From JAJRVM01 sp041752115 (lineage in GTDB: Bacteria; Planctomycetota; Planctomycetia; Pirellulales; Pirellulaceae), in assembly GCA_041752115.1 (NCBI GenBank), contig JBGSHS010000373.1:11791-75790 (forward strand): a DNA stretch of 64,000 nt, written 5' to 3'. The translations under genes and the position numbers were made by a program. Positions within the stretch are counted from its first letter, which is position 1, and every line of letters begins with the position of its first letter. A model generated the notes under the pieces. That model saw only the letters and a list, made by a program, of their open reading frames with translations. It searched no databases and was not told the origin of the DNA. Positions 26,873-35,531 of the stretch are shown one piece after another.

Positions 26873-29404
26873 CTACGGCCGTTCGTTCTCAGCCGTTTCC
26901 TCGCGATCGTGTGCCGGCTCGAAGCAGAACAGAAGACCATTGATTTGCGGGCAATAGAAGATCCGTCCGTTGCTGGCGATCGGGTTCGGGCAGGCCCACG
27001 ACCCGAAGCCGGGTGACTTCCATAGGATCTGTCCATCGTGGGCATCGACCGCATAGATGCCTTCTACTGTAGCGGACAACGCGTAGCCGGGTGACGCCAG
27101 AACCAGGGCGCCGCAGCCGTGGGCCGGCCCCCATAATTGGATCGGATGGCCCGGAGTGCCAGCCACGGTTCCGTCCAGGTTCCAACGCCACGCTCCGCCT
27201 TTGTACTTGTTGTTAATCGCAAAGAAATCTGGTCCCAGCGAAGCGGCTTCTACGTGCCACCGGTCAACAACGCTGCTCTGCTGCCAAAGAACTTTGCCGG
27301 TGTCGGCTGCAAGGCATGACACGGGTAGCTTGTAGGCACCACTGAGGAACAGCTTGCCGTCCCGATAGGCAGGAGTTCCCGTCTGGCTCGAATAGGCCTC
27401 GGCAGTGCGCCACAACACTTCGCCCGTCCGAGTTGAGACAGCGATGGTCTCTCCCGTTCGTGGCTCCGTCTCGCCACCACCAGTAAAGTACATCACTCCC
27501 TCCCCCCCACAGCCAGCGGGGCCATTGAGCATCAACCCCGAAGAGTTGAGAGGCACTCGCCAGAGCGGCTCGCCGCTGGCCGCGTCCCATCCCTCCACAA
27601 TCTGGCGAGGCGACTCCCGGACAGTCTCATACAGAGATCCGTAAGCCACCACACCATCCACGCAAACAGGGGAGCACCGCAACCGGTCCCCGATACCGAT
27701 ATTGTGCGACCAGAGCACATCACCTGTCAGCAGATCGAGGCAATAGAATTTACTTGGTAGATCAGGCGTCTTGGGGTATCGCGGACTGAACATGCGTGAG
27801 ACAAACACACGTTCGTCGCAGACCAACAGGCTGGCGCGGGTCCATGCCTGATCTGGCAGCTTGCGACGCCAGCGGATTCGACCGGTCGCCTGCTCACGGC
27901 ACACGACAAGCCCTTCCAGGCTCACATAGACAATGTCATCCAGTGTGGCACACACCGGATGCTTGAACATCCCGTCACTCCGCACAGCATAGCGAAGTCG
28001 GAAGGGGGGCCTGAGACCCGGATCATCAATGAAGTTGGCGTTGCTTGGACTGCCGTAGGCCGATGGCCACGAGTACCGCCGAGCACCGGCCGGCTCGACA
28101 TGGCTTCTTGTCAAGTGTACTGTCGGTCCGTCACGCCCTGCCTCCTTCTTATCTCCATTACCGAGCACGTAGAGACATCCATCGTCAGACCCGAAATAGA
28201 CATGTCCATCGGCAATGACAGGCGAGGAAGTAATCGGTCTTCCGGTCGGAGTGTCATAACGCCACAATCCTTGGCCGAGTGCCGCCGGGCCGGCGCCACG
28301 ACTCTGAAGCGAAACAGCAATCAAGGCCCCGTCAGTCGAGGTGAAAAGGCAGTGCTCTTGCGAGAGCGCCGGCGCGGAGATCGTGGGAATCATTGTGTGG
28401 GGATCGGCGTCAAAGGTCGTCCATACGGCGCTGCGTGTGCTGAAGTCATAGGCAGTCAGGCCGTACGTCGAGCGCCCGAAGTACATCGTCTCTCCACGAA
28501 CCGCGGCACCATTGAACGACGCCCACACGTCGAACAGACTGTCTGCTTTCTTATCAAAAGCGCCGTCTGCCAGAACGAAGCGGGCTATCGCTCCCTCACC
28601 ATCCTTGCCAGGACACGAGACGTACACGTAATCACCGACAATCGATGCGCCCACCGTCGTATAGACGCTACCGACCGGCTCTGATCGCCGCCAAACCAAC
28701 TGAGCCTGCGTTCCTTCGTCTCGCAGGCACACCAGGTCATCGGCCAAGGCTGTAACAACGAGTGGCCCGGCAACGGACACGACATTCGAGGTGTAATAGG
28801 CCGCTGACGTTCCGTCAGTTCGCGGATGGCTCCCTAAAACCAGTTCATTATCCCGCGTCAGGAGCTGCTGGCTCCAAGACCAGCGCGGATTTCCGTCCAG
28901 ATCAAGGCAATGGACAACACCGTTGAGTGTCTGGAAGTAGAGGGACTCATTCGCAGAAGTGATTGCATCGAGAATCGGCCATTGCAGCCCCACAGACCTC
29001 GCAACCCGCCCCGTTTCCGCGTCCAGAATATGCAGGTTTCCGGCAACTGTCCCATAATAGACTCGTCCAGCTGTAACACACGGTGAGGACGTATTCGAGC
29101 CGAGCGCCGCGTCGCCCTCCGGCGACGTCTTCCATAGGATCTTGTGCTGCAGCGGTTCGATGCAATATGCCGTTCCCATCTGATCGACCACGTACACCCG
29201 TCCTCCGACGACCGCAGGGGAACTGAGGATCGCATCGTCCAAGGGAACCTGAGCGACGAGGTTCAGCGGTACATTTAGCTTCTCCGAACCCGCGTCTCCA
29301 GAATGCGCCGCATCGTGCATGAACTGTGGCCAATCGGCCGCCATGGTCGTTGTGATCGCGGCGAGTAGCAGGACTGTAATCAGTAGATCGTAGGTCTGTT
29401 TCAT
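26873..29404 (-). CDS. Secreted PQQ-like beta-propeller repeat protein
   Basis: An 843-residue exported protein with a signal peptide ending at about ITTTMAA. The mature part starts with DWPQFMHDAAHSGDAG and is made of WD/PQQ-type blades: repeated GGRVYVVD, AGRVYYGT, HVYFGSDDGCLYVL and DGKLFLSG strands, most with the DAxTG turn (for example HILDAETGRV). Probably two eight-bladed propellers. Such proteins in planctomycetes are extracellular or periplasmic and usually lack dehydrogenase catalytic residues, so binding or scaffold roles are possible. I prefer the ATG at 29404 because AGGA lies eight bases upstream; the frame is open to 29413. Confidence 0.83.
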   Translation of the reverse strand: MKQTYDLLITVLLLAAITTTMAADWPQFMHDAAHSGDAGSEKLNVPLNLVAQVPLDDAILSSPAVVGGRVYVVDQMGTAYCIEPLQHKILWKTSPEGDAALGSNTSSPCVTAGRVYYGTVAGNLHILDAETGRVARSVGLQWPILDAITSANESLYFQTLNGVVHCLDLDGNPRWSWSQQLLTRDNELVLGSHPRTDGTSAAYYTSNVVSVAGPLVVTALADDLVCLRDEGTQAQLVWRRSEPVGSVYTTVGASIVGDYVYVSCPGKDGEGAIARFVLADGAFDKKADSLFDVWASFNGAAVRGETMYFGRSTYGLTAYDFSTRSAVWTTFDADPHTMIPTISAPALSQEHCLFTSTDGALIAVSLQSRGAGPAALGQGLWRYDTPTGRPITSSPVIADGHVYFGSDDGCLYVLGNGDKKEAGRDGPTVHLTRSHVEPAGARRYSWPSAYGSPSNANFIDDPGLRPPFRLRYAVRSDGMFKHPVCATLDDIVYVSLEGLVVCREQATGRIRWRRKLPDQAWTRASLLVCDERVFVSRMFSPRYPKTPDLPSKFYCLDLLTGDVLWSHNIGIGDRLRCSPVCVDGVVAYGSLYETVRESPRQIVEGWDAASGEPLWRVPLNSSGLMLNGPAGCGGEGVMYFTGGGETEPRTGETIAVSTRTGEVLWRTAEAYSSQTGTPAYRDGKLFLSGAYKLPVSCLAADTGKVLWQQSSVVDRWHVEAASLGPDFFAINNKYKGGAWRWNLDGTVAGTPGHPIQLWGPAHGCGALVLASPGYALSATVEGIYAVDAHDGQILWKSPGFGSWACPNPIASNGRIFYCPQINGLLFCFEPAHDREETAENERP

Positions 29405-30008
29405 GCGATTCATCCTAGCGAGTGACGAAAAGAAGGTCTACAGAAGCGATGCACTAGTACGCATAAGGCACAACACATAGATCTTACCTGAACCGCTTGT
29501 TTCGAATACGACGTTGTTATTCTTTCTCGACATAAATTGTCTCGCTGCTGCCTCTATTAAAGTCGTGCCACAACGTGAGTGCCTTACCCACATTTCGATT
29601 CTGCATTTCGAGGATCCGATTGCCGTGTTATAGCAGATTGTTTGCTTCATGACGGTATCGTGCATTACCCATCCTGTTGACCCAATAGACAACAATCGCT
29701 TTCAGTTCATGGCCTAGATCATCCCATACCTTCACATGCGATATGTCGCAGTACCTTTACGTGCTATGTGTAGATTGTCTCTTCTCCAAGAGCGGTGTGC
29801 GGCCTGATCCTTACAGGTCATTCTTTCGGATTTAATGGGCGACTCATCTGCGGCTAACCAACCTGTGAGACAATTTGCGGTCGAGCTGAGGTCCATATTT
29901 CTTCACGGCCCACGTTTCGCTTACCTTGTTGATTTCTTCGTTCGATGGCTAACCGCCGTGAGCGGTTTGCCTTGTGAGTTGCGAGCAAAATAAGAGAGGT
30001 GCACATCT
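29405..30008. other. AT-richer intergenic region with long leader to the PEP-CTERM gene
   Basis: About 600 bp separate divergent genes. The composition is clearly more AT-rich than the rest of the window. I see no coding frame with support; the minus-strand frame 29438-29695 lacks features. GAGAGG at 29993-29998 is the ribosome binding site for the gene at 30009. A promoter or leader RNA is plausible but not identified. Confidence 0.4.
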
Positions 30009-30719
30009 ATGCGAATGACTGCGATTCTATTGGTTTTTCTGGGTTTTGCCGCGGTTGCCAGCGCGGACATGCTGACGTTTCAGCAGGGCGTGGACGGATA
30101 TACCGGCACACGTGATACTGAACTAAAGGCATCTGAACCGGATGCTCCTCAAGGTTCGAACCCCACGATCAGCATTGATGCCAGCGACGGTGGCAAGCCA
30201 AACCACGGTTTGCTGGCTTTCAATCAGATTTTCGGCGACGGACCCAACCAGATCCCCTACGGTTCGATGATTAACAGTGCCTCGATTACTTTCACGATCG
30301 ATTCGGATGGCAGCGGATGGAATTTTCACCGTATGCTGATGGATTGGAGTGAAGCTACGGAAACCTGGAACAGTTACGGCAACGGCGTTCAGGCTAACGA
30401 TATCGAAGCTCTCTCGGCGGCTTCCTATTCTGCCGGTGCTAACAATGGCAATAAGAACATCACTGGTCCCATCCAGGTGGTTGCCGATTTGGCCGCAGAC
30501 CTGCAGGCTTGGTCCGATGGAGCCGACAACTACGGGTGGGGGATCCTGCCCTTCATGCCCGATGGCACGAACGGACTTGACTTCTTCAGCAGAGACGAGG
30601 GTTTCGTGTCGGATCGCCCTTTACTGACTGTTGATTTCACTCCCGTTCCCGAACCGGGCAGCGTACTTCTTCTTTCACTGGGAACAGCGCTGTGCGCTCT
30701 GCTCCGCTGGAAGAAATGA
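30009..30719 (+). CDS. DNRLRE-type secreted protein with PEP-CTERM sorting signal
   Basis: A 236-residue protein. A signal peptide (MRMTAILLVFLGFAAVASA) precedes a DNRLRE-like beta-sandwich: LTFQQGVDGYTGTRDTELKA, HGLLAFNQIFG, WNFHRMLMDWSEATETWNSYG, and a final VSDRPLLTVDFTP strand. The C-terminus is a textbook PEP-CTERM signal: VPEPGSVLLLSLGTALCALL, then the basic RWKK. Such proteins are processed by an exosortase and placed on the cell surface. No exosortase gene is in the window. The role is likely structural or adhesive. Confidence 0.88.
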   Translation: MRMTAILLVFLGFAAVASADMLTFQQGVDGYTGTRDTELKASEPDAPQGSNPTISIDASDGGKPNHGLLAFNQIFGDGPNQIPYGSMINSASITFTIDSDGSGWNFHRMLMDWSEATETWNSYGNGVQANDIEALSAASYSAGANNGNKNITGPIQVVADLAADLQAWSDGADNYGWGILPFMPDGTNGLDFFSRDEGFVSDRPLLTVDFTPVPEPGSVLLLSLGTALCALLRWKK

Positions 30720-30771
30720 GGCTAGTTCTTACGCCTTTATATAATTGACAGCTACTTCGGCCTTGGCTCAC

Positions 30772-30812
30772 GCCAGGAGGACCGGTGAGTACTGCTCGTC
30801 AGCCCTCCTGGC
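30772..30812 (+). terminator. Probable transcription terminator after the PEP-CTERM gene
   Basis: GCCAGGAGG (30772-30780) and CCTCCTGGC (30804-30812) form a perfect 9-bp stem with a 23-base loop, 52 bases after the stop codon, followed by the T-rich TTCTGTCTTCTC. The long loop weakens the case. Confidence 0.5.
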
Positions 30813-31362
30813 TTCTGTCTTCTCGAATTGAGCCGAGAGCGCCCGCCCCCCCGGTTTCTCGGGGCGAGTTGCGTCTGTGAACCAATTCAATGGTCGGCAT
30901 CGGACTGGTCTCGCATTACAGACGATTCTGTTGATGATCCGAGGACAATGGGAACTCCGCCGTCAGATAGGGGCACGCAGCCGATGGAAATGGCCATCCG
31001 ACAGACAGACGAAATCCTCCTGTCGTACTCGGGCTTGGCTTCGATCAACAAGCGGGAAACGGGCGGAACCTGTGCCGGGAATCAGAGACCGACTGGCTGG
31101 AGGAATTCCCGACGTTGGGCACTGGAGAACAATTTCGCCGGGGCAAGGACAAGTACCCAAGTACCACTATACCACCGGCCGAGCCGGTAGTGTGACAACG
31201 GTCTCTACGAGGGGCCAGATTGCCGGACCTCTTGATACCAACGCGGCCAAACCTCATCGCCTCGCGACAAATCGATCATGGCAACAACACTACTCTGTCG
31301 CATCTCACCAGCAGAACTGGTGGATTGGCTTCGATTTGCACCAACAAAACCTGGTATCGAAC
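30813..31362. other. Intergenic region with no supported gene
   Basis: About 550 bp between the PEP-CTERM terminator and the disrupted lipoprotein gene. A long plus-strand frame (30877-31812) crosses this region, the antisense of the lipoprotein fragment and the IS66 left end; such a chain cannot be a real gene. I see no RNA gene. Confidence 0.45.
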
Positions 31363-31630
31363 CTAGCCCTGATCGTCTTCAGCTTCCTGGGCCGCCTCCA
31401 ATTCTTCGAGGGACGGACGATAGCTGGCGTCCTTCTTGAGAAGCACCACTTCAACCTCATTGTTCTCATCCTTGCGCACCTCGAATTCCATGATATCGCG
31501 CTCGGAATTGACCACGCACGAACACGATGGGTCGACGCCGCCCGCAGACCAACCGACTCGCACTCGGTGCCTGCCGATCACAGCGCCGTCGTTGGTGTTG
31601 TACGTGGACACTTCAAATGTGCCATCTTCG
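31363..31630 (-). pseudogene. Small lipoprotein gene, 3' part, split by IS66
   Basis: The C-terminal part of a planctomycete-type small exported protein with a transthyretin/carboxypeptidase-regulatory-like fold. It reads EDGTFEVSTYNTNDGAVIG, then RHRVRVGW and a polar acidic tail ending EELEAAQEAEDDQG. The frame enters from the 8-bp target duplication (31623-31630) and beyond it hits IS66 sequence with a quick stop. Joining it to the 5' part at 35106-35373 with the duplication counted once restores an unbroken 176-codon frame, reading ...GRTREDGTFEVSTYNTND. A GTG at 31611 opens an 82-residue frame that is unlikely to be used. Confidence 0.88.
31623..31630. repeat. 8-bp target site duplication, left of IS66
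   Basis: CATCTTCG, identical to 35106-35113 at the other end of the element. IS66 elements typically generate 8-bp duplications. Confidence 0.95.
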
Positions 31631-31717
31631 GTAAGCGCCCGGCAGAAGCAGTCTTGGCGCGTGGGTTAGCCTGGGGAGGGTACGAAACTCTCTCATTCAC
31701 CAGGAGGTTAACTCACG

Positions 31718-32137
31718 ATGGCTCGTCACATGGACCGGGAATTACACGCGCGCTGGCGACAGCGACTGGATCGCCAACGGCAAGGCTCACTCACGGTGGC
31801 CGAATTCTGTGAGCGAGAAGGCATCTCGACGGCGACCTTTTATGCCTGGAGGCGGAAGTTGCAGGGGAGCGCATGCCCACCGGCAAAGGCTGCCGCGGTG
31901 CGTACCGCGCCCCAGCGTGCCAGAGCGCAGCCAGCAACGACCTGGCCGGTGCGGGAGCCTGCCAGTGCCTTTGTGCAGGTACCGCTGGCGGCGCCACCCA
32001 GCAGTCCCTGGATCGAGATCGTGCTGGCCGAAGGCGCCGTGATCCGACTGCCACAACAGAATCTGGCGGCCCTGCAGGCCGTGCTGCAGTCGCTCCACGG
32101 TTCGACATCTCCCTCGTGTGAGGTGCGTCGTGCTTAG
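31718..32137 (+). CDS. tnpA: IS66 accessory protein TnpA
   Basis: A 139-residue protein with an N-terminal helix-turn-helix: WRQRLDRQRQGSLTVAEFCEREGISTATFYAWRRKL, the classic IS66 TnpA/transposase-8-like motif. A Pro/Ala-rich linker follows, then the conserved end IEIVLAEGAVIRLPQQNLAALQAVLQ. It is required with TnpB and TnpC for transposition in studied IS66 elements. AGGAGG lies ten bases before the ATG. Its stop codon overlaps the start of tnpB, indicating translational coupling. Confidence 0.92.
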   Translation: MARHMDRELHARWRQRLDRQRQGSLTVAEFCEREGISTATFYAWRRKLQGSACPPAKAAAVRTAPQRARAQPATTWPVREPASAFVQVPLAAPPSSPWIEIVLAEGAVIRLPQQNLAALQAVLQSLHGSTSPSCEVRRA

Positions 32138-32480
32138 CCTCTCGCCCGCTATTCGGATCTTCGTCCACACACATCCGACCGACATGCGCAAGCAGTTCAA
32201 CGGCTTGTATGCTCTGGTGACGCAGGCCATGGGCCAGGACGTGATGACCGGCGACTACTTTGTCTTTTTCAATCGTCGCCGTCATCGCTGCAAGATCCTC
32301 TATTGGGATCGCGATGGCTTGGTGATCTGGGCCAAGCGATTGGAGCGTGGAGGTTTTCAGGCACCCGTGAACCCGGCGGGCGTGACGTCGCTGGAGATCG
32401 ATGCCACGACGCTCGCCATGATCCTGGGAGGTGTCGATCTGCAGAGCGTCCAGCGACGTAAGCGTTATCAAGTCGCCTAG
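32130..32480 (+). CDS. tnpB: IS66 accessory protein TnpB
   Basis: A 116-residue protein covering the IS66 TnpB (Orf2) family: IRIFVHTHPTDMRKQFNGLYAL, then FFNRRRHRCKILYWDRDGLVIWAKRLE and a C-terminal LEIDATTLAMILGGVDL. I chose the GTG at 32130, overlapping the tnpA stop by eight bases, with GAGG just upstream; an alternative GTG in frame is at 32118. The exact biochemical role of TnpB in IS66 is not established, but it is needed for transposition. Confidence 0.93.
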   Translation: MLSLSPAIRIFVHTHPTDMRKQFNGLYALVTQAMGQDVMTGDYFVFFNRRRHRCKILYWDRDGLVIWAKRLERGGFQAPVNPAGVTSLEIDATTLAMILGGVDLQSVQRRKRYQVA

Positions 32481-32508
32481 TCCGCGACGTCGATACATAG
32501 ATACATGG

Positions 32509-32544
32509 CGTGAGCTGAAGAATCGCCACATTCTTCAGCTCACG
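32509..32544 (+). terminator. Perfect 15-bp hairpin between tnpB and tnpC
   Basis: CGTGAGCTGAAGAAT (32509-32523) and ATTCTTCAGCTCACG (32530-32544) form a perfect stem with the six-base loop CGCCAC, followed by TCTTTTCTTG. It sits 28 bases after the tnpB stop and 39 bases before the tnpC ATG. It has the form of an intrinsic terminator/attenuator and could limit transposase expression. Confidence 0.75.
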
Positions 32545-32583
32545 TCTTTTCTTGTGAGCGTGTACGCGTACAATGTGCACATC

Positions 32584-34488
32584 ATGGACGCCACGCAACT
32601 CGCCACACAACTGCAGCAAGCCCTGGAACTCAACGAGTCGCTTCAAACGCAGCATGTTGCGCTGGCGCAAGCGGTCGAGCAACTGCACCGTGTCGGCGAG
32701 ATCTCTCAGACGCTCCACGCCTTGCAGCATGACTACGAAGCACTGGTCGGCTCCACGCAGACGCTGCTGGAAGATCGAGATCGACTGCAGCAACGCGTCG
32801 TGGAACTGGAAGCGATCAACCAGCGTTTGACCGACATGCTCTGGGGACGTCGCAGTGAACGACGCTTAGCGAGCCCGGACCAGTTGCTGCTGGATTTCCC
32901 AGAAGAGACTCGGCCGAGCGAACAGGAGCAGGCAGTCATTGTGGCCCAGGAACTGGCCGACGATGCAGCGGACCTGCAGTTACTGCGCGAACTGACAGCG
33001 CGACGTCACCGACGACGTGCCGAGCAACGGCAGAACCGCGAATTCCCGGAGCATCTGGAACGACGCGAGCGGGTTCTCGATCTCTCCGATGAAGAGCGAG
33101 TCGGACTGACCCATATTGGCGATGTCATCACCGAACGGATGCGCTTTGAAAAGCCGCACGTGTACATCGAACGGATCGTGCGACGCAAGTATGTTGCGCA
33201 GGAGGATCCGACACGCGGTGTGATCACGCCGCCGGTTCCGCTGAATATCATCGACGGCTGTCGCTACGACTTCAGTGTGATTGCCGCCATTTTGTCGCAG
33301 AAGTACGGCTTCCACTGCCCGACCTATCGTCAGCAGGATTGGTTCGCCCAGTGGGGCTGGTATCCCAGTCGCAGCACGATCAACGATCTGATCAATACCA
33401 GCGTGGAGGTGCTGTCGCCTCTGTTCTGGCAAATGTGGTCCTTGTTGCAGCAGCAAGTCATTCTGATGACCGATGACACGCGTGTGCAGTTGCTCACCCG
33501 CCACAGCCTCAGCTCGGATCAACTGGAAACGCTCCAGAAGCGTCGCCGATCAGGCACTCCGCCTGGCAAGGAACCCGCGGAAGTGAATGATGCCGGTTCT
33601 GTGACGAGTTACGCCTGGTTGTACCGGGGGTTGGATGGAGGGGCACCCTACAACGTGTTTCACTGGTCGTTGTCGCATGGACACGAGGTGGTGGATGCGC
33701 ATCTGCAGGACTTTCGCGGCATGCTCGTGGGAGACGGGTACAGTGGCTATGTGCACATCGAGCAGCGCAGCCAAGGGAGGATTCTCCACGCCAGTTGCAA
33801 CGTGCACGCGAGGCGCGAGTTCGTGGCGGCGGAAGTGACCGCTCCGACCTTGAGTGCGCAAGCCATCTCACTCTATCGTCAGATCTACGATGTGGAAGAG
33901 CGCGGCAAGGGATGTGATGCGCAAGGTCTCTACGAACTGCGGCAGCGCGACGCGGTGCCGGTCTGGAACCGCTTTGAGAACTGGTTGAAGAGCGAGCCCG
34001 TGCGACGTTCACTTCCGGCGAGTCCCTTGGGGCAAGCGGCCACGTACATGCGCAATCAGTGGTCCGGCCTGACACGCTACCTATCCGATGGCCGGCTTCC
34101 CATTGACAACAGCCTGACCGAACAGGATCTGCGTCCCTTGACTGTGGGCCGCACCAACTGGAAGTTTTTGGGCCATCCGCAAGCGGCTGCCGGGCGATTG
34201 CAACTGATCAGCATCGCCAGCAGCGCCGCGCGCCATCACCTCGTGGTGTACGATTACTTGGAAGACGTGCTGCGGCAACTCGCCGATGCGGCGCAGCATC
34301 ATCCTCGGGATCTGGAGATCGGCAGCGCGTATTTGCGCGACTTACTGCCGGATCGCTGGGCCGCGGCTCATCCTCAGTCAGTTCGCCACGAGCGGATCCA
34401 GGAGAAGAAGCAGCTGGATGAGAACAAGCGCGCGCGACGCGCCCGCCGACGCCTCCTGGAACGCCGCCGCGCCAACGAGCAGGCGTAA
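32584..34488 (+). CDS. tnpC: IS66 transposase TnpC (DDE type)
   Basis: A 634-residue transposase. It has an N-terminal coiled coil (about 1-85, LQQALELNESLQTQHVALA...), the LWGRRSERR motif typical of the family, then the DDE catalytic core. Putative catalytic residues are Asp in MTDDTRVQLL (about 295), Asp in LVGDGYSGY (about 383) and Glu in NSLTEQDLRPL (about 508). The C-terminus is highly basic. Unlike most IS66 TnpC proteins, the segment before the core (residues about 160-215) has no CxxC pairs, so the usual zinc finger is missing. The start could also be the GTG/ATG codons further upstream (frame open from 32431); the ATG at 32584 follows the hairpin. Confidence 0.9.
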   Translation: MDATQLATQLQQALELNESLQTQHVALAQAVEQLHRVGEISQTLHALQHDYEALVGSTQTLLEDRDRLQQRVVELEAINQRLTDMLWGRRSERRLASPDQLLLDFPEETRPSEQEQAVIVAQELADDAADLQLLRELTARRHRRRAEQRQNREFPEHLERRERVLDLSDEERVGLTHIGDVITERMRFEKPHVYIERIVRRKYVAQEDPTRGVITPPVPLNIIDGCRYDFSVIAAILSQKYGFHCPTYRQQDWFAQWGWYPSRSTINDLINTSVEVLSPLFWQMWSLLQQQVILMTDDTRVQLLTRHSLSSDQLETLQKRRRSGTPPGKEPAEVNDAGSVTSYAWLYRGLDGGAPYNVFHWSLSHGHEVVDAHLQDFRGMLVGDGYSGYVHIEQRSQGRILHASCNVHARREFVAAEVTAPTLSAQAISLYRQIYDVEERGKGCDAQGLYELRQRDAVPVWNRFENWLKSEPVRRSLPASPLGQAATYMRNQWSGLTRYLSDGRLPIDNSLTEQDLRPLTVGRTNWKFLGHPQAAAGRLQLISIASSAARHHLVVYDYLEDVLRQLADAAQHHPRDLEIGSAYLRDLLPDRWAAAHPQSVRHERIQEKKQLDENKRARRARRRLLERRRANEQA

Positions 34489-34632
34489 CCTGCCTCACAC
34501 TTCTCGCCGTTCAGCATCGTTCGTCCCACCGTGCCCTTGAAGGCCGCTCCCGTTGGCCCGCGTCTCTTCCGACGTGTGACATCGGCCGCGTCCGAGCACG
34601 CACACAGTTCGCCGCCCGTCGCCACCCTGCCG

Positions 34633-34647
34633 CTACCGGGCGACTAC
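34633..34647. repeat. Internal copy of the IS66 right terminal repeat
   Basis: CTACCGGGCGACTAC matches the true right end CTACCGGGCGCTTAC (35091-35105) at 13 of 15 positions. It lies 458 bp inside the element and marks the end of the first right-end copy. Confidence 0.85.
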
Positions 34648-35105
34648 CCTTGACCGTGGGCCGCACCAACTGGAAGTTCTTGTGCCATCCGCAAGCGACT
34701 GCCGGGCGATGGCGACTGATCAGCATCGCCAGTAGCGCCGCGCAGCATCATCCTCGGGATCTGGAGATCGGCAGCGCGTACTTGGGCGACTTGCTGCCGG
34801 ACCACTGGGCAGCGGCTCGTCCCCAATCGGTTCGCCATGAGCGGATCCAAGAGAAGAAGCAACTCGATGAGAACAAGCGAGCGCTTCATGCTCGCCCACC
34901 CTTCCTGGCACGCCCCAGCGTCCCAGCGTTAGGCGTAACCCACTTCAGGCTTCTCGTCGTCCAGAATCGTTCGTCCCACCGTGCCCTCGAGGTCCGCCCA
35001 CGCTGGCCCGTGCCTCTCCCGAACTGTCACATCGGCCACGTCCCCGTCCACTGCACCCGCGCCGTTCGCCGCCCGTCGCCACCCCTGCCGCTACCGGGCG
35101 CTTAC
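34648..35105 (+). pseudogene. Diverged duplicate of the tnpC 3' end and right IS terminus
   Basis: This 458-bp block repeats 34135-34647 in direct orientation: it starts at a CCTTGAC-GTGGGCCGCACC motif, repeats the tnpC segment LTVGRTNWKF through RIQEKKQLDENKRA, and continues through the same downstream DNA to the terminal repeat. Relative to the first copy it has many substitutions and an in-frame 63-bp deletion inside the tnpC part. The fragment is in frame (34650 onward) but has no start, so it is not a functional gene. The divergence suggests that the second copy came from a related IS66 element. Confidence 0.85.
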
Positions 35106-35113
35106 CATCTTCG
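35106..35113. repeat. 8-bp target site duplication, right of IS66
   Basis: CATCTTCG, identical to 31623-31630. Confidence 0.95.
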
Positions 35114-35373
35114 CGCGTTCGTCCAATGCCCTGCTTTCCAACGACCGCCCCTATGGCGTTGGGACTCGAAAGGGGTTCAAAGAAGACAAGGATGCCTGAC
35201 ACAGGTTGCCCTTCGCAGACCACGCGACCCGTGACCCTGGCGGTTGGGAAATCGGTTTTCTTACACCCGCTCCAACACGACAAGCACACTATGCCAAGAA
35301 GACTGATTCGACTGCTTCTGCACAAACGCACGGAATGGTTCTCACTTACACGTCGCTGACAGGAATTCAACAC
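35106..35373 (-). pseudogene. Small lipoprotein gene, 5' part, split by IS66
   Basis: The N-terminal part of the gene whose 3' part lies at 31363-31630. It contains a signal-peptide-like ISLLGIVCLSCWSGCKKT, in which the Cys after SG may be lipidated (the lipobox is atypical, with Trp at -3). A beta-rich start of the mature domain follows, VTGRVVCEGQPVSGILVFFEP, and it breaks at REDG within the target duplication. Possible GTG starts are at 35373 and 35331; the latter gives a shorter leader. It lies 159 bp after a DUF1559 gene on the same strand, a pairing seen often in planctomycetes. Confidence 0.82.
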
Positions 35374-35531
35374 TCGGGCAGCTGCCCCACACGGTGAGTG
35401 AAGCTATGTCTGCCCGCGACCACCCCATGACCGCTATCACATTTGGCGGGTCGACACCAGGAGGGCCCGCGCAATGTGATCGAAAAACGATGTCAACCGT
35501 CGGCACCCCGATACGTGGGCGGGGCGTGATT

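Larger units (their letters stand above)
31631..35105 (+). mobile_element. IS66-family insertion sequence, complete, with duplicated right end
   Basis: A 3,475-bp element. Terminal inverted repeats are GTAAGCGCCCGGCAG (31631-31645) and CTACCGGGCGCTTAC (35091-35105), matching at 14 of 15 positions and starting with the GTAAGCG typical of IS66. It is bounded by the perfect 8-bp duplication CATCTTCG. It carries tnpA, tnpB and tnpC in order on the plus strand. An internal second copy of the right end (34633-34647) shows that the 3' 458 bp are a diverged duplication of the tnpC end. The insertion splits a small lipoprotein gene. Confidence 0.95.

Noticed and set aside
30877..31812. Plus-strand ORF of 311 codons
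   Set aside because: It runs through intergenic DNA, the antisense of the split lipoprotein gene and the left end of IS66, so it spans an insertion boundary.
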